64,000 nt of DNA from NCBI RefSeq assembly GCF_004135735.1, contig NZ_CP012670.1, positions 744,001-808,000 on the forward strand. The letters run 5' to 3'. Position numbers and translations under genes: made by a program. Every line of letters begins with the position of its first letter. Position 1 is the first letter of the stretch. Below the pieces are notes generated by a model that searched no databases, was not told where the DNA came from, and saw only the letters and a program-made list of their open reading frames with translations. The stretch comes from Sorangium cellulosum. GTDB taxonomy: Bacteria > Myxococcota_A > Polyangia > Polyangiales > Polyangiaceae. This document shows positions 1 through 8,826 of the stretch, piece by piece.

Positions 1-551
1 CTCGGTCCGGCCGTCGTCCCCGAGATCACCGACCCGGCCGTTGCGGAAGCAGAAGAAGCAGAAATGGAGACCGAGCTCGCCGTGCTCTCGGCGGTGGCGC
101 ACGGCAACGGACCGAACGGCTCACCGTGCTCCAGGCGGCGCTCGCTGCCCTGGGTCGGCTCGACCAAGAGCACGCGATGGTCTATTTTCAACTCATCTGG
201 GACGGGTTGCGCAAACCCATGCAGCAGGCTCTGGAGGCGTTGGTCATGGAACGGCAGATCGAAGGAGCGGCGACTCTCCCCCCGTTCGTGCAGAGGCTCA
301 TCGATCGCGGCAAGCTCGAGGGCATGCGTGAGGGCAAACTCGAGGGCGTGCGTGAGGGCAAGCTCGAGGGCGTGCGTGAGGGCAAACTCGAGGGCAAGAA
401 GGAAACCCTCCTGCGGCTGCTTGCGCGCGCAGGGATCGTGCTCGCCGAGGACGAGAGCGCGCGCGTCCAGGCATGCTCGGACATCGCGACCCTCGACCGC
501 TGGATCGAGAACGTCCTCGGGGCGAAGACTGCGACCGAAGTGCTCTCCTGA
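1..551 (+). pseudogene. PD-(D/E)XK / Rpn-type nuclease-family transposase-like protein, 3' part, frameshifted
   Basis: The gene enters from the left edge, so its N-terminal nuclease domain is not visible. Bases 1 to about 105 read in frame 1 as a segment containing PAVVPEITDP and ELAVLSAVAHG. The family-like continuation (LQAALAALGRLDQE, then YFQLIWDGLRKPM) lies in frame 3 from about 105. One base therefore appears to be missing around 103-112. The C-terminal part carries four EGKLEG-type repeats and a short tail with DIATLDRWIENVL, typical of the abundant Rpn/DUF4351-style proteins of cyanobacteria and myxobacteria. The family is recalled from pattern, not searched. It may be a real decayed copy or a sequencing error. 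No RBS supports an independent start at 126. Confidence 0.6.
309..400 (+). repeat. 24-bp in-frame tandem repeat
   Basis: Nearly four copies of a 24-bp unit (GGCAAACTCGAGGGCGTGCG plus TGAG) encode EGKLEGVR-type charged helical repeats in the nuclease-family gene. Copies differ at only a few third positions, so the array looks recent or slippage-prone. Confidence 0.85.
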
Positions 552-761
552 CGGGCGGCCGAGGCGACCCAGCGAAATGGCGTTTTCGGCGGAGGAGCTC
601 GTGGGCCGGAAGGGGCATGGGTTTGCGCCGATGATCCCGTGAGGTCGACCGCCCCGCCGCTCTTCGCGACGAGCTCCCAGTCCCCGATGCCCATGCGGAG
701 GAGCGCGCTCGCCAGCGTGCCCCACCCCCCGCGCTGGCGAGGGCGCCGCGCGTCGGCGCGC

Positions 762-1802
762 CTACCGCAGCATGTCCTGGAGCCGCTCGCCCGTCGCCGC
801 GGCGAGGCCCCGGGCGAGCGCCCGCGGGTCGAGCTCGACCGCGATCGCCACGGCGTCGGGCGCGTGCGTGGCGAGCGGCGGCTCGACCGGCGCGTCGAGC
901 CCGAGCAGGTGGCCGAACGAGCCGTGCGCGAGCTCGTCCCAGGCCGCGAGCAGCTCCTCCGAGGCGGCCTCGCCGCTCGTCGAGAAGTCGCCCGCCACCG
1001 CGATCGCCAGCGCGATGCCCTCGCGCGCGCTCGGCCTCGCGGCCGCGCCGACGGCCGTCGCCGCGGCGAGCAGCCCCCGCGCGCCGCGCGCGAGCTCCCC
1101 CTCGAACGGGCCGGGCGCGAACGCGCGCAACGGCGCCGGGCCGAAGCGGGCCGCGAGCGCGGCCAGCGGGCCGCCCGAGAGCGCCGTGGGCGAGCGCCGG
1201 AGGCGGCCGAGCGCGTACAGCGACGCGATGCGCGCCGGCCCGCGCCCGGGGCTGCCGCCGTCCTGCACCCCGACCACGTCGCGGCCGAGCAGCACCAGCG
1301 TGTGCGGCGCCTTGCCGATGTCGCCCGACAGGCGCACGAGGTCGGGGCGGTCCACGGCGCGCCGCTCCCGGCCCGTGAGGCGGCGCCGGAACAGGCGCTC
1401 GATGGTGCGCGGCTCCCCGCTGTGACGCGCCACGTGGAACGTGACGTCGCCGGCCCTGCCCGCGTAGGACGCGATCGCGGCCTCGCGCACCTGCCGCAGA
1501 TCGATGCCCGTGGCGCGCGCGTGCCGGGCCAGGTTCTCCTCGGGCGCCACGAGGGCTATCCAGGGGATGAGCCACGGCACCGCCGCGATCTCGCGGGGCC
1601 GGGCGAGGACCAGCCACCGGAGCCCCGCCTGCGGCAGGAGGCGCGTGAGGTCCGCCGTGTCGAGCGGCGGCAGCGGCGGGCTCGGCCGGGCGGCAGGCGG
1701 CGGCGCGCCGCCGCACGCGGGCAGCGCGAGGCCGAGGGCGCAGGAGAGGAGGCCGAAGACCACGCCGCGCCGGCGCGGCCCGCGCTCGGGCGCCTCAGTC
1801 AA
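762..1802 (-). CDS. predicted lipoprotein of unknown function
   Basis: This 346-residue protein is read from TTG at 1802, which overlaps the tyrS stop codon and suggests translational coupling; upstream codons in the frame would lie inside tyrS. The N-terminus has an arginine pair, a hydrophobic stretch (VVFGLLSCALGLALPAC) and a lipobox ending in Cys, followed by a Pro/Ala-rich linker, so it is probably lipidated. The body resembles a helical DUF-type domain with no catalytic motif I recognise. It contains WLIPWIALVAPEENLARHAR and an Ala-rich C-terminal half. It is probably cotranscribed after tyrS. Function is unknown. Confidence 0.65.
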   Translation of the reverse strand: MTEAPERGPRRRGVVFGLLSCALGLALPACGGAPPPAARPSPPLPPLDTADLTRLLPQAGLRWLVLARPREIAAVPWLIPWIALVAPEENLARHARATGIDLRQVREAAIASYAGRAGDVTFHVARHSGEPRTIERLFRRRLTGRERRAVDRPDLVRLSGDIGKAPHTLVLLGRDVVGVQDGGSPGRGPARIASLYALGRLRRSPTALSGGPLAALAARFGPAPLRAFAPGPFEGELARGARGLLAAATAVGAAARPSAREGIALAIAVAGDFSTSGEAASEELLAAWDELAHGSFGHLLGLDAPVEPPLATHAPDAVAIAVELDPRALARGLAAATGERLQDMLR

Positions 1803-3024
1803 CGACGATGTGGGCGAAGCGGCGGTTCTTCGAGCCGACGCGGACCAGGTAACGCTTGCCACGCTCGAGCTTGAGCTGCTCGTCCTTGATCACCTCGCCG
1901 TCGAGGTGCACGGCGCCCCCCTTCACGAGGCGGATCGCCTCGGAGGTCGACCTCGCGAGCCCGGCCAGCGCGAGCGCCTTGCCGATGGGGATGGCGTCGC
2001 GCTCGCTCGCGACGCGCAGCTCCTCGATGACCTCGGGCAGGCCGCCGGCCGCGACGCTGCGGCGCCGCTCGAGCGCGGCGCGCGCGTCCTCGGCGGAGTG
2101 GAAGCGCGTGACGATCTCCTGCGCGAAGAGCTCCTTTACCTCGATGACGCTCTGCTCGCCGCGGAGGACCGCCCCCCGCATCCGCGCGACCTCCTCGGGC
2201 GGGCGCGACGAGAGGAGCTCCATGTACCGCCAGATGACGCCGTCATCGACGAGCATCAGCTTCTGCAGCATGTCGAACGGGGGCTCGGTGATGCCGACGT
2301 AGTTGTCGGCGCTCTTCGACATCTTGGCGCCGACGACCTTGCCGTCCTCGACGCGGGCGTTGGTACCCTCGAGGAGCGGCATCGTCATGACCATCTGGGC
2401 GCGCTTGCCGTAGCGGGGCATCAGGTCGCGCGCCACGAGCAGGTTGAAGAGCTGGTCGGTGCCGCCGAGCTCGATGTCGGCCTCGAGCACGACCGAGTCG
2501 TAGGCCTGGAGGAGCGGGTACATGAACTCGTGCACGTAGATGGGCCGCGCCTCGGCGTAGCGCTTCGCGAAGTCGTCGCGCTCGAGCATGCGCGCGACCG
2601 TGTACTTCGCGCAGAGCTCGATCATCTGCGTCGGATCGAGCTCGTTCAGCCACTCGGAGTTGTAGCGGACCTCGGTCGCCGTCCGGTCGAGGACCTTGAA
2701 CGCCTGGGCCTGGTAGGTCTCCGCCGCGGCGACGACCTCCTCGCGCGAGAGCCGCGGGCGCAGCTCGTTCTTGCCGGTCGGGTCGCCGACCATCGCCGTG
2801 AAGTCGCCGACCACGAAGACGACCTTGTGCCCGAATTCCTGGAACTCGCGCATCTTCTGCATCACCACGGTGTGGCCGAGGTGGAGATCCGGGCGGGTCG
2901 GGTCGAAGCCGGCCTTCACGCGCAGCGGCTTGCCTTCGCGGAGGCGCTCCTCCAGCTCGGCGCGGACGTGGAGGTCAACGACACCCTTGCAGAGAATCTC
3001 GAGCTGACGTTCGGCGGGGACCAT
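1795..3024 (-). CDS. tyrS: tyrosyl-tRNA synthetase
   Basis: Charges tRNA-Tyr with tyrosine in the cytoplasm. This 409-residue class I synthetase has the HIGH-type signature HLGH at residues 48-51 and KMSKS at 234-238. Between them lie the tyrosine-site segment LLQAYDSVVL and the Gln/Asp motif GGTDQLFNLL. An S4 RNA-binding domain closes the protein (RSTSEAIRLVKGGAVHLDGE). The length and insertion pattern match the TyrZ-like bacterial subgroup. The ATG at 3024 sits about 70 bp after the IHF-like gene on the same strand, and the lipoprotein gene overlaps its 3' end. It is a full-length, ordinary housekeeping gene. Confidence 0.96.
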   Translation of the reverse strand: MVPAERQLEILCKGVVDLHVRAELEERLREGKPLRVKAGFDPTRPDLHLGHTVVMQKMREFQEFGHKVVFVVGDFTAMVGDPTGKNELRPRLSREEVVAAAETYQAQAFKVLDRTATEVRYNSEWLNELDPTQMIELCAKYTVARMLERDDFAKRYAEARPIYVHEFMYPLLQAYDSVVLEADIELGGTDQLFNLLVARDLMPRYGKRAQMVMTMPLLEGTNARVEDGKVVGAKMSKSADNYVGITEPPFDMLQKLMLVDDGVIWRYMELLSSRPPEEVARMRGAVLRGEQSVIEVKELFAQEIVTRFHSAEDARAALERRRSVAAGGLPEVIEELRVASERDAIPIGKALALAGLARSTSEAIRLVKGGAVHLDGEVIKDEQLKLERGKRYLVRVGSKNRRFAHIVVD

Positions 3025-3093
3025 GGGGCCCCGCTTCTACCGCGCGGCGGGATCGCCCGCCAGGGGGGCGATGGCCCCGCGGCAGCGCGGCGC

Positions 3094-3435
3094 TCATTCG
3101 TCGTTGTTATCGTCGTCGTCGTCCTCGTCGTCGTCATCGCCAGAGATTGCGTACGCGCGGCTGGCGTTGACGAGCTCCTTGAGCTCCTTGCCGACCTTGA
3201 AGAACGGGAGCCGCTTCGCGGGCACCGGGACGGGCTGTCCCGTGCGGGGGTTCCTGCCGCTGTACGGCTTGTACGGCCTCACCGTGAAGCTGCCGAACCC
3301 GCGGATCTCGATGCCTTCGTTGCGCTGGAGCGCCTGCGTCATCGCGTCGAAGACGCAGTTCACCACGAGCTCGGCTCGAGCTTTGGTGAGCTCTCCCCGT
3401 CCCGCGATGGCGTCGATGAGCTCGCTCTTCGTCAT
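3094..3435 (-). CDS. IHF/HU-family DNA-bending protein with acidic tail
   Basis: A 113-residue nucleoid protein that binds and bends DNA as a dimer. The start at 3435 (MTKSELIDAI) is set by a strong GGGGGAGGTGG ribosome site just upstream and by the family's normal N-terminus; an upstream ATG would add 19 unlike residues. Family landmarks are the GFGSFTVR strand, the DNA-minor-groove arm around GRNPRTGQPVPVP, and the helix FFKVGKELKELV. The first ~95 residues match IHF-beta/HU length. The last ~20 are an added tail of mostly Asp with Asn and Glu, coded by GTC/ATC-rich repeats on the plus strand. An acidic tail on a DNA-binding protein is unusual and could modulate its affinity. It lies upstream of tyrS. 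Confidence 0.93.
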   Translation of the reverse strand: MTKSELIDAIAGRGELTKARAELVVNCVFDAMTQALQRNEGIEIRGFGSFTVRPYKPYSGRNPRTGQPVPVPAKRLPFFKVGKELKELVNASRAYAISGDDDDEDDDDDNNDE

Positions 3436-3569
3436 GGTCCACCTCCCCCACAGAGCGGACCTGCCGCCGGCGCCCGGCTTGCCGCCTTCCACGGATCAGC
3501 TCCAGGGAGCGCGCCGGTCCAGGAGCCGCATGACAACAGAATCCTATGAAAAGCTCGCATGTTACGGGA

Positions 3570-6068
3570 CTACTGGTCAACCGAATTTCCGACCGCGATC
3601 GATAGCGCGTCGAGCGCGAACAGGTCCTCGTCTTTCGCGCGTTTCAGGCCTTCCGGAGCGGCGGCGCCCGCGGCGACGGCGGCCTCCCGCGATTCCGGCG
3701 CGAGGGAAAGCTCGATTTCGACGGCGCGCTCGGGGATCGGGTGCGCCGGGAGCTCGATGCAGGTGAGCGGGGCGCCGGAAGATTCCGGCGCGGCTGGCTC
3801 GACGCGCCAGACATGGGCCGCGGCGCCGTCGACGACCAGGCGCACCTCGCCGGCGCCCTCGCCCCCGACGGCGACGCGCGGGCTGAGCCGGGCGCCGCGC
3901 AGCCAGCGGGCGGGCAGGCCGATCCGGACGGCGGCGTCGCCGTCTTTGGCCGCGCGCACGGCGGCGTCGCCGCCTGCTGCCGCTGCCGCGCGCACCGCGA
4001 GGAGCCGCCCCCCGGACGCGCACGTGCCGCCGGCGTGCTCGGGCAGCGCCCAGGCGCGGCGCTGGGCGCGCGGCGGCCACAGCGACTCGCCCTCGATGAG
4101 GGCCTCGCGGGGCGAGGAAGCGTCGAAGGAGAGCGGCGCGATCGAGACGGAGGCGAGGCCGCCGCCGTCGGGGATCGCGAAGCGGTAGCGGTACGCGGGG
4201 GGGCGGCCGCGCGCCTCCCACGCCATCCGGTCGAGCGCGTCGCCGCGGTGGCGCAGCACCGCGATGTCGCCGGGGGTGGGGTCGAACGCGAGGTTATAGC
4301 CGTGGTCCGTGTCGATGAACACGAGGCCGCGCGCGACGCCCGCGCGCGCGAGCTCGGCGGGATCGAACATGGGAAGGCCGCCCTCGCGATCGCGGAGCGC
4401 GGCATGATCGAAGCCGGCGCGGAAGGCGAAGCCGGCGAGCGGGAGCGCCGCCGCGAGGAGCGCCGCCGCGAGGCGCTCGCCCGGGCGAGGGACGGCGGCC
4501 GCGCGCGAGGCCCGCGCGCGCTCGGCGAGCGCGAGGACGGCCAGGGCGGCGAGGACGTGCTCCACCGGGAGCACGTCGGCGAAGAAGCGGGCGCCGCCGC
4601 CGGGGTAGTTGCCGTCGAAGTAGAAGGGGGCGTAAGCGGCGATCTGGAAGAGCGGGGCGAGCGCGAGGGGGCGCGATCGCGGCCGCCGGAGCGCGATCAC
4701 GGCGCCGGCGAGGACGAGCAGCGCGAGCGGCTCGGCGTTGAGCGCGTCGACGAGGTGGAGCTTGAGGCGGCGCAGCGTCGTGCCGGCAGCGGCCAGAAAG
4801 CCGTATCCTTCCGGGAGGTTGTGGCGGACGAAGTCGCCGTGCTCGCCGAGGCAGCCGATCCCGTCGCCGAAGCCGTAACGGAAGCAGCCGGGCGGGCCGT
4901 CGGAGACGGCGTAGTAGGCGGCCTGCGACGAGGCGAGGGCGCCCGTGGCCGCGCCCTGGTGCGCAGCGAGCAGCGCGAGGCCGGGGAGCACGCCGAGCGC
5001 CATCGCCGCGGCGAGCTTCCCGAGCCGCGAGCCGTGGGCCGCGGGGGCACCGGAGGACGCGGGGGCACCGGAGGACGCGGGCGCACCGGAGGACGCGGCC
5101 GTGCGCCCCAGCAGCAGGACCAGCAGCGTCGCGGCGAGGGCGAGCGCGCTCGGCGGGCGCGTCGCCGCGAGCCAGCCGGCCGCGAGCCCCGCGATCGCGG
5201 CGGCGCGGCCGGCCGGGCCGGTCCACGCCGCGGGGGCGCCCGCCCTGGCGGCGGCGCGGGCGTGATCGAGCGCGCGCCGCGCGGACGCGAGGGCGACCGT
5301 GAAGCAGAGCGCCGCGAGCCCGTGCGACATCGTGTCGGCGGTGTGGTAGCGGAGCGCGGCGCACAGCGCCGAGAAGAGCGCGGCGAGGAGCGGCACGAAG
5401 GGGATCCGCGCGGCGCCCCCGGGGGCGCCGTGGCCCTCGGGCGCAAACCGCGCGGCGAGGTCGTAGGTGGCGACGGTGAGCGCGGCGGCGAGCAGCGGCC
5501 CGATCGCGAGCGGCGCCCCCGCGAGGAAGCCGAGCGAGAGGAGCGCGGGGTAGCCCGGAGGGAAGAGGACCGCGACGCGGTCCGCGCCGTCCGGGGTCGC
5601 CGCCTCGCTCCGGAGGAGGAAGCGGCCGAGGGTGGAGGCGGCCGGCTCGTCGAGCGGCCACGCGAGGTACCCCGCCGCCATCGCGCGCGCCTCGAGCCAG
5701 TAGCTCGTCGCGTCGATGATGCGGGGACCGCCCCGGAGATACGCCGCGACGTAGGCGGCCGAGAGCAGCGCCGCGACGACCGAGAGGGCCGCTGCCGCCG
5801 CAACGCCCCGGGCCGCGATGGGGCGGAGCGCAGGGCCCGGCGGCGAGGGCGCGGCGCCGGGGGGGAGCGCGGCGCCGGGGGGGAGCGCGGCGCCGGGGGG
5901 AAGCGCGGCGCCGGGGGGAAGCGCGGCGCCGGGGGGGAACGCGGCGCCGGAGGACCTGATTACGGGCGGGCGAGCACGGCGGAGCAGCCAGGCGCCGGTG
6001 AGCAGCGCGACCAGGGATAGCGCGAGCGCGATCCACTGCGCAGGATCACAGGGGATGCCGGCGCGCAC
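3570..6068 (-). CDS. GT-C-type integral membrane glycosyltransferase-like protein
   Basis: An 832-residue polytopic membrane protein, probably transferring sugar from a lipid-linked donor on the outer face of the inner membrane (inferred from the GT-C fold). GTG at 6068 follows the upstream gene's TGA by one base, so the two genes are likely coupled. After a first membrane helix comes a Pro/Ala/Gly repeat segment, then an acidic loop (DATSYWLEARAMAAGYLAWP) placed like the catalytic first loop of ArnT/PMT proteins, then about ten hydrophobic segments. A soluble C-terminal region of about 250 residues follows. Two hexapeptide arrays (GAALPP and SSGAPA) interrupt the chain in loops. Donor and acceptor cannot be told from sequence. 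Confidence 0.75.
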   Translation of the reverse strand: MRAGIPCDPAQWIALALSLVALLTGAWLLRRARPPVIRSSGAAFPPGAALPPGAALPPGAALPPGAALPPGAAPSPPGPALRPIAARGVAAAAALSVVAALLSAAYVAAYLRGGPRIIDATSYWLEARAMAAGYLAWPLDEPAASTLGRFLLRSEAATPDGADRVAVLFPPGYPALLSLGFLAGAPLAIGPLLAAALTVATYDLAARFAPEGHGAPGGAARIPFVPLLAALFSALCAALRYHTADTMSHGLAALCFTVALASARRALDHARAAARAGAPAAWTGPAGRAAAIAGLAAGWLAATRPPSALALAATLLVLLLGRTAASSGAPASSGAPASSGAPAAHGSRLGKLAAAMALGVLPGLALLAAHQGAATGALASSQAAYYAVSDGPPGCFRYGFGDGIGCLGEHGDFVRHNLPEGYGFLAAAGTTLRRLKLHLVDALNAEPLALLVLAGAVIALRRPRSRPLALAPLFQIAAYAPFYFDGNYPGGGARFFADVLPVEHVLAALAVLALAERARASRAAAVPRPGERLAAALLAAALPLAGFAFRAGFDHAALRDREGGLPMFDPAELARAGVARGLVFIDTDHGYNLAFDPTPGDIAVLRHRGDALDRMAWEARGRPPAYRYRFAIPDGGGLASVSIAPLSFDASSPREALIEGESLWPPRAQRRAWALPEHAGGTCASGGRLLAVRAAAAAGGDAAVRAAKDGDAAVRIGLPARWLRGARLSPRVAVGGEGAGEVRLVVDGAAAHVWRVEPAAPESSGAPLTCIELPAHPIPERAVEIELSLAPESREAAVAAGAAAPEGLKRAKDEDLFALDALSIAVGNSVDQ
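5041..5099 (-). repeat. 18-bp tandem repeat coding SSGAPA
   Basis: About three and a half copies of an 18-bp unit (GGAGGACGCGGGGGCACC on the plus strand) lie inside the glycosyltransferase-like gene and encode SSGAPA hexapeptides in a loop between membrane helices. Confidence 0.85.
5850..5950 (-). repeat. 18-bp tandem repeat coding GAALPP
   Basis: About five to six copies of an 18-bp unit (GCGGCGCCGGGGGGGAGC on the plus strand) encode repeated GAALPP after the first membrane helix of the glycosyltransferase-like protein. Runs of seven G make this array prone to length and frame change. Confidence 0.85.
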
Positions 6069-6069
6069 G

Positions 6070-8469
6070 TCACGGCCCGGCGAGCGGGCGCGCCTCGGGG
6101 GGCGCGGCGCGCTCGACGATCCACACATGGTGGTTGGTCCACGCGCCCTCGACCGGCGTCAGCGTGAGCGTGAACGTCTCGGGCAGGCCCTCGGGCAGCG
6201 GGAGCGAGGCCTCGGTCCAGCGGTCGCCCTCGCGGATCACGAGCTGCCCGACCTCGCGGCCGTCGACCTCCGCCCGGATCCGGGCGGGGTGGGATGCGGC
6301 GGTGCGCACGATGAGCCTGCCCATACCGCCGCGCGGGGCGCGCAGGCGGGCGGTCTCGCTCCTGCCGTGCGGGATGACGCGCCCCGCGTCGAACTGATCG
6401 CGCCCGGCCTCGCGCGGGTGCGGGAGGACGCTGAAGCCGACGAAGCCGGCCTGCGGCCGCGGGAAGGCGTAGCCGTGCTCTCGCTCGCTCACGAGGTCGG
6501 CCACGTCGAGCTCATCGACGACGCGCTCATCCACGCGCAGGGACGCAGGCCCGGCGTCGCGCGCGAGCGGGCCCCAGTCGGCCCGGTAGATGACCTTCTC
6601 GGCGCCGCCGCAGATCACGTTCCCGACCACGGGGATCGAGACGATCCGCGTGCCGAAGATGGCCGGGAGCTCGCCCCACCAGCTCGGGTAGATGGCCAGG
6701 ACGTCGGGGCGCTCGTCGGGCGGGATGCGCTCGATGAGCTCCAGCGAGGCGCCGAGGCCGTGGACGCCGGCGCGCGCGAACGGGAGGTCGTGGTAGCCGC
6801 CGAGCCCGATGAGGTCCAGCCCCGGCCGGTCGGACGCGTAGAGGAGCGCGCCCGCGTCGCCCACGAGGACGCGCCGCACGTTGAGCTCGGCGAGCACCTT
6901 GCCAGCGACGAGGTGCTGGTCGCGGATGTTGCGGCTGGCGCGGCCGAAGAACCAGATCTGGTCGCGCATCCTGGGCAGCTGGTGGATCCAGAACAGGGCG
7001 GCGAGGGCGAGGGCGAGCGCGACGCGCGCGGCCCAGAGCCCGTGCGCGGCGAGCCCCGCGCGGGCGGCGAGCCCGTCGACGACGCCGAGGGCGCGCGCCG
7101 GCGCGGCCGCGATCCGCGCCCAGCGCCCGGCCGGGGCGCCTCCGGGCGCGGCGCCGCGGCGGTCGCTGTCCGGCGCGCCCCGCGCGACCAGCAGGGCGAG
7201 CCCCATCGCCGCGAGCACCAGCAGCCAGGCGACCGAGGGCATCGTGTAGCGCTCGTTTTGCCAGCGGACCTGTCCGTTCAGGGCGACGAGCGCGAGCCAG
7301 CCGGCGACCTGGACCCAGAGCAGCGCGGCGATCCCGCGCGTGGCGCGATGGGCGAGGGGAAGGAGCGCGAGGGCGGGGACGAGCCACCCCCAGGGGAGCG
7401 CATCGGCGAAGTGGTGGTTGGTGTTCCGGGCGACGACGTAGTGGATGAGGAACTGGTAGGTCTCCCACTTCTCCTCGGCCGTCATGTACGGGTTGTTCAG
7501 CGCCAGCTTGGCGATGGCGCCGCTCGCGGCCCACTCGCCGGTGAACACGCGGTTCGCGACCGCCTGGGCGACGAACGCGAGCGCGCCGGGCGACGACATC
7601 CGGAGCAAGGTCGCGAGGGCGGCGCGCGCGCCGTGGGCTCGTCGCACGGCGAGGGCCGCGTAGATGGCGAGCGCCGCGACGCACACGACCGACTCCGGCC
7701 GGGTGGCGTAGAGGAGCGCGCCGGCGAGGCCGGCGGCCCAGCCGAGGCGGGCGAGGCGCCGCTCGGGCGCCGCGGCGCGAGCGGGGCGCGCGCCGGGCGC
7801 GCCCGCGGCGCGGACGACCGCGAGGGCGGCGACGGTGGCGAGGCCCCAGACGCCGAGGTGGAAGGCGTTCTCCATGCCGCTGAACAGCGACCAGTCGAGC
7901 GCGCCGATGGAGAGCGCCACGGGGGGCAGGAGGTACTTGGCCCAGCGCCCGATGGGCTCGAGGAGCCGCGCGCCGGCGAGCAGAAAGCCGAGCGTCGAGG
8001 CGCACGCGACGATGGCCGCCCACTGCATCAGGAGGAGGCCGCGGAAGCCGATGAGGTACCCGAGCGCGAGGACGAACGGGTAGCTCAGGCTGGTGTTCCC
8101 GCTCGAGAAGCCGTTGCCCTCGGACCACTCGAATGGGTACCCGCGCGCGGTGGCGCGCGCGTAATCGAAGTGGATGAAGACGTCGTCGAGCGGCGCCGAC
8201 CAGACCCCTCCCGTCTGCCGGTGCATCGACCCGTAGAACGCGACGGCCGCATAGAGCACGCACGCGCCCGCATAGGCGGCGAACAGGATCGGGTCGACGC
8301 GCGGCCAGGCGGCGACGAGGCGGTCGAGCGGGCCGGAGGGGGCCGGGGGGCGCGCGTCCTCGGCGGCCGAGAGCTCTGCTTCCTCGGGAGGGGCGCCGGT
8401 CGGCTGAAACGGAGGCGAAGTTCCTTCCGGCGGCGCGGAGGACACGGGGTCGGCGCTGGACGGTGACAC
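6070..8469 (-). CDS. GT-C-type integral membrane glycosyltransferase-like protein
   Basis: A 799-residue polytopic protein starting at GTG 8469. The first ~55 residues are cytoplasmic and Pro/Glu-rich. A helix follows, then a loop with an Asp pair (SAPLDDVFIHFDYARATARG) and GNGFSSGNTSLSYPFVLALG. This loop strongly recalls the DD-containing catalytic loop of AftB-like and other GT-C arabinosyl/mannosyl transferases. About ten membrane helices follow, and a soluble C-terminal region from about residue 560 contains RPGLDLIGLGGYHDLPFARA. It lies directly upstream of a second GT-C-like gene, so the pair probably decorates one cell-envelope glycan or lipid. Substrate assignment is not possible from sequence. 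Confidence 0.78.
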   Translation of the reverse strand: MSPSSADPVSSAPPEGTSPPFQPTGAPPEEAELSAAEDARPPAPSGPLDRLVAAWPRVDPILFAAYAGACVLYAAVAFYGSMHRQTGGVWSAPLDDVFIHFDYARATARGYPFEWSEGNGFSSGNTSLSYPFVLALGYLIGFRGLLLMQWAAIVACASTLGFLLAGARLLEPIGRWAKYLLPPVALSIGALDWSLFSGMENAFHLGVWGLATVAALAVVRAAGAPGARPARAAAPERRLARLGWAAGLAGALLYATRPESVVCVAALAIYAALAVRRAHGARAALATLLRMSSPGALAFVAQAVANRVFTGEWAASGAIAKLALNNPYMTAEEKWETYQFLIHYVVARNTNHHFADALPWGWLVPALALLPLAHRATRGIAALLWVQVAGWLALVALNGQVRWQNERYTMPSVAWLLVLAAMGLALLVARGAPDSDRRGAAPGGAPAGRWARIAAAPARALGVVDGLAARAGLAAHGLWAARVALALALAALFWIHQLPRMRDQIWFFGRASRNIRDQHLVAGKVLAELNVRRVLVGDAGALLYASDRPGLDLIGLGGYHDLPFARAGVHGLGASLELIERIPPDERPDVLAIYPSWWGELPAIFGTRIVSIPVVGNVICGGAEKVIYRADWGPLARDAGPASLRVDERVVDELDVADLVSEREHGYAFPRPQAGFVGFSVLPHPREAGRDQFDAGRVIPHGRSETARLRAPRGGMGRLIVRTAASHPARIRAEVDGREVGQLVIREGDRWTEASLPLPEGLPETFTLTLTPVEGAWTNHHVWIVERAAPPEARPLAGP

Positions 8470-8744
8470 GCGGCTCTTTTACACGACTTTCACGGGACCC
8501 GAGGAAGGACCCCGGCCGCGGGGAGGTCGGCGTCCGGCCCGGCACGCGAGCGCGACCGCACAGCGGGCGCGGCGGGCAGGGGAGCAGGTACGCAGGTCGA
8601 CGCCCGGGGTGGAAGGGGACGAGCGGGGCGGTCGCTGTGGTTCCGTCCAACGAGTCTGCAAGCGGGATTTCAGGATCGAACGTCGTGGGTGTCTTTCCTA
8701 GGGAGATCCTGGCGAAAGGAGGGAAGGAAAACCATGGTCCGCAT

Positions 8745-8813
8745 CCTGCTAGAGGTGCAGGTCAGAGCGCCCGTGACGGTCTCCCCCCCGCCGTCGAATG
8801 GGCGCTCTTTTTT
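8745..8813 (+). ncRNA. small structured RNA candidate, copy A (C-loop terminator family)
   Basis: The element has a conserved first hairpin CCTGC-TAGAGGT-GCAGG at 8745-8761, then a two-tier hairpin. Its outer 9-bp stem (8764-8772 with 8800-8808) encloses an inner GACGG/CCGTC stem (8775-8779 with 8791-8795) and an apical loop of seven C. Six T follow, giving a good intrinsic terminator. Copies at 9322 and 14573 share this plan. The 5' end is unknown; transcription could start near 8690. It may act as an antisense sRNA whose C-rich loop pairs with G-rich ribosome sites. Alternatively it is simply a terminator, although no plus-strand gene lies upstream for it to terminate. Confidence 0.55.
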
Positions 8814-8826
8814 GTGCCCATCTCGG

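Noticed and set aside
298..1716. Long Arg/Ala/Pro-rich ORFs on both strands opposite real genes (for example 298-1716 minus, 3741-6020 plus, 5818-8466 plus)
   Set aside because: These are shadows of high-GC genes: codon use is opposite to neighbours, there is no RBS and no domain, and the real gene is in another frame.
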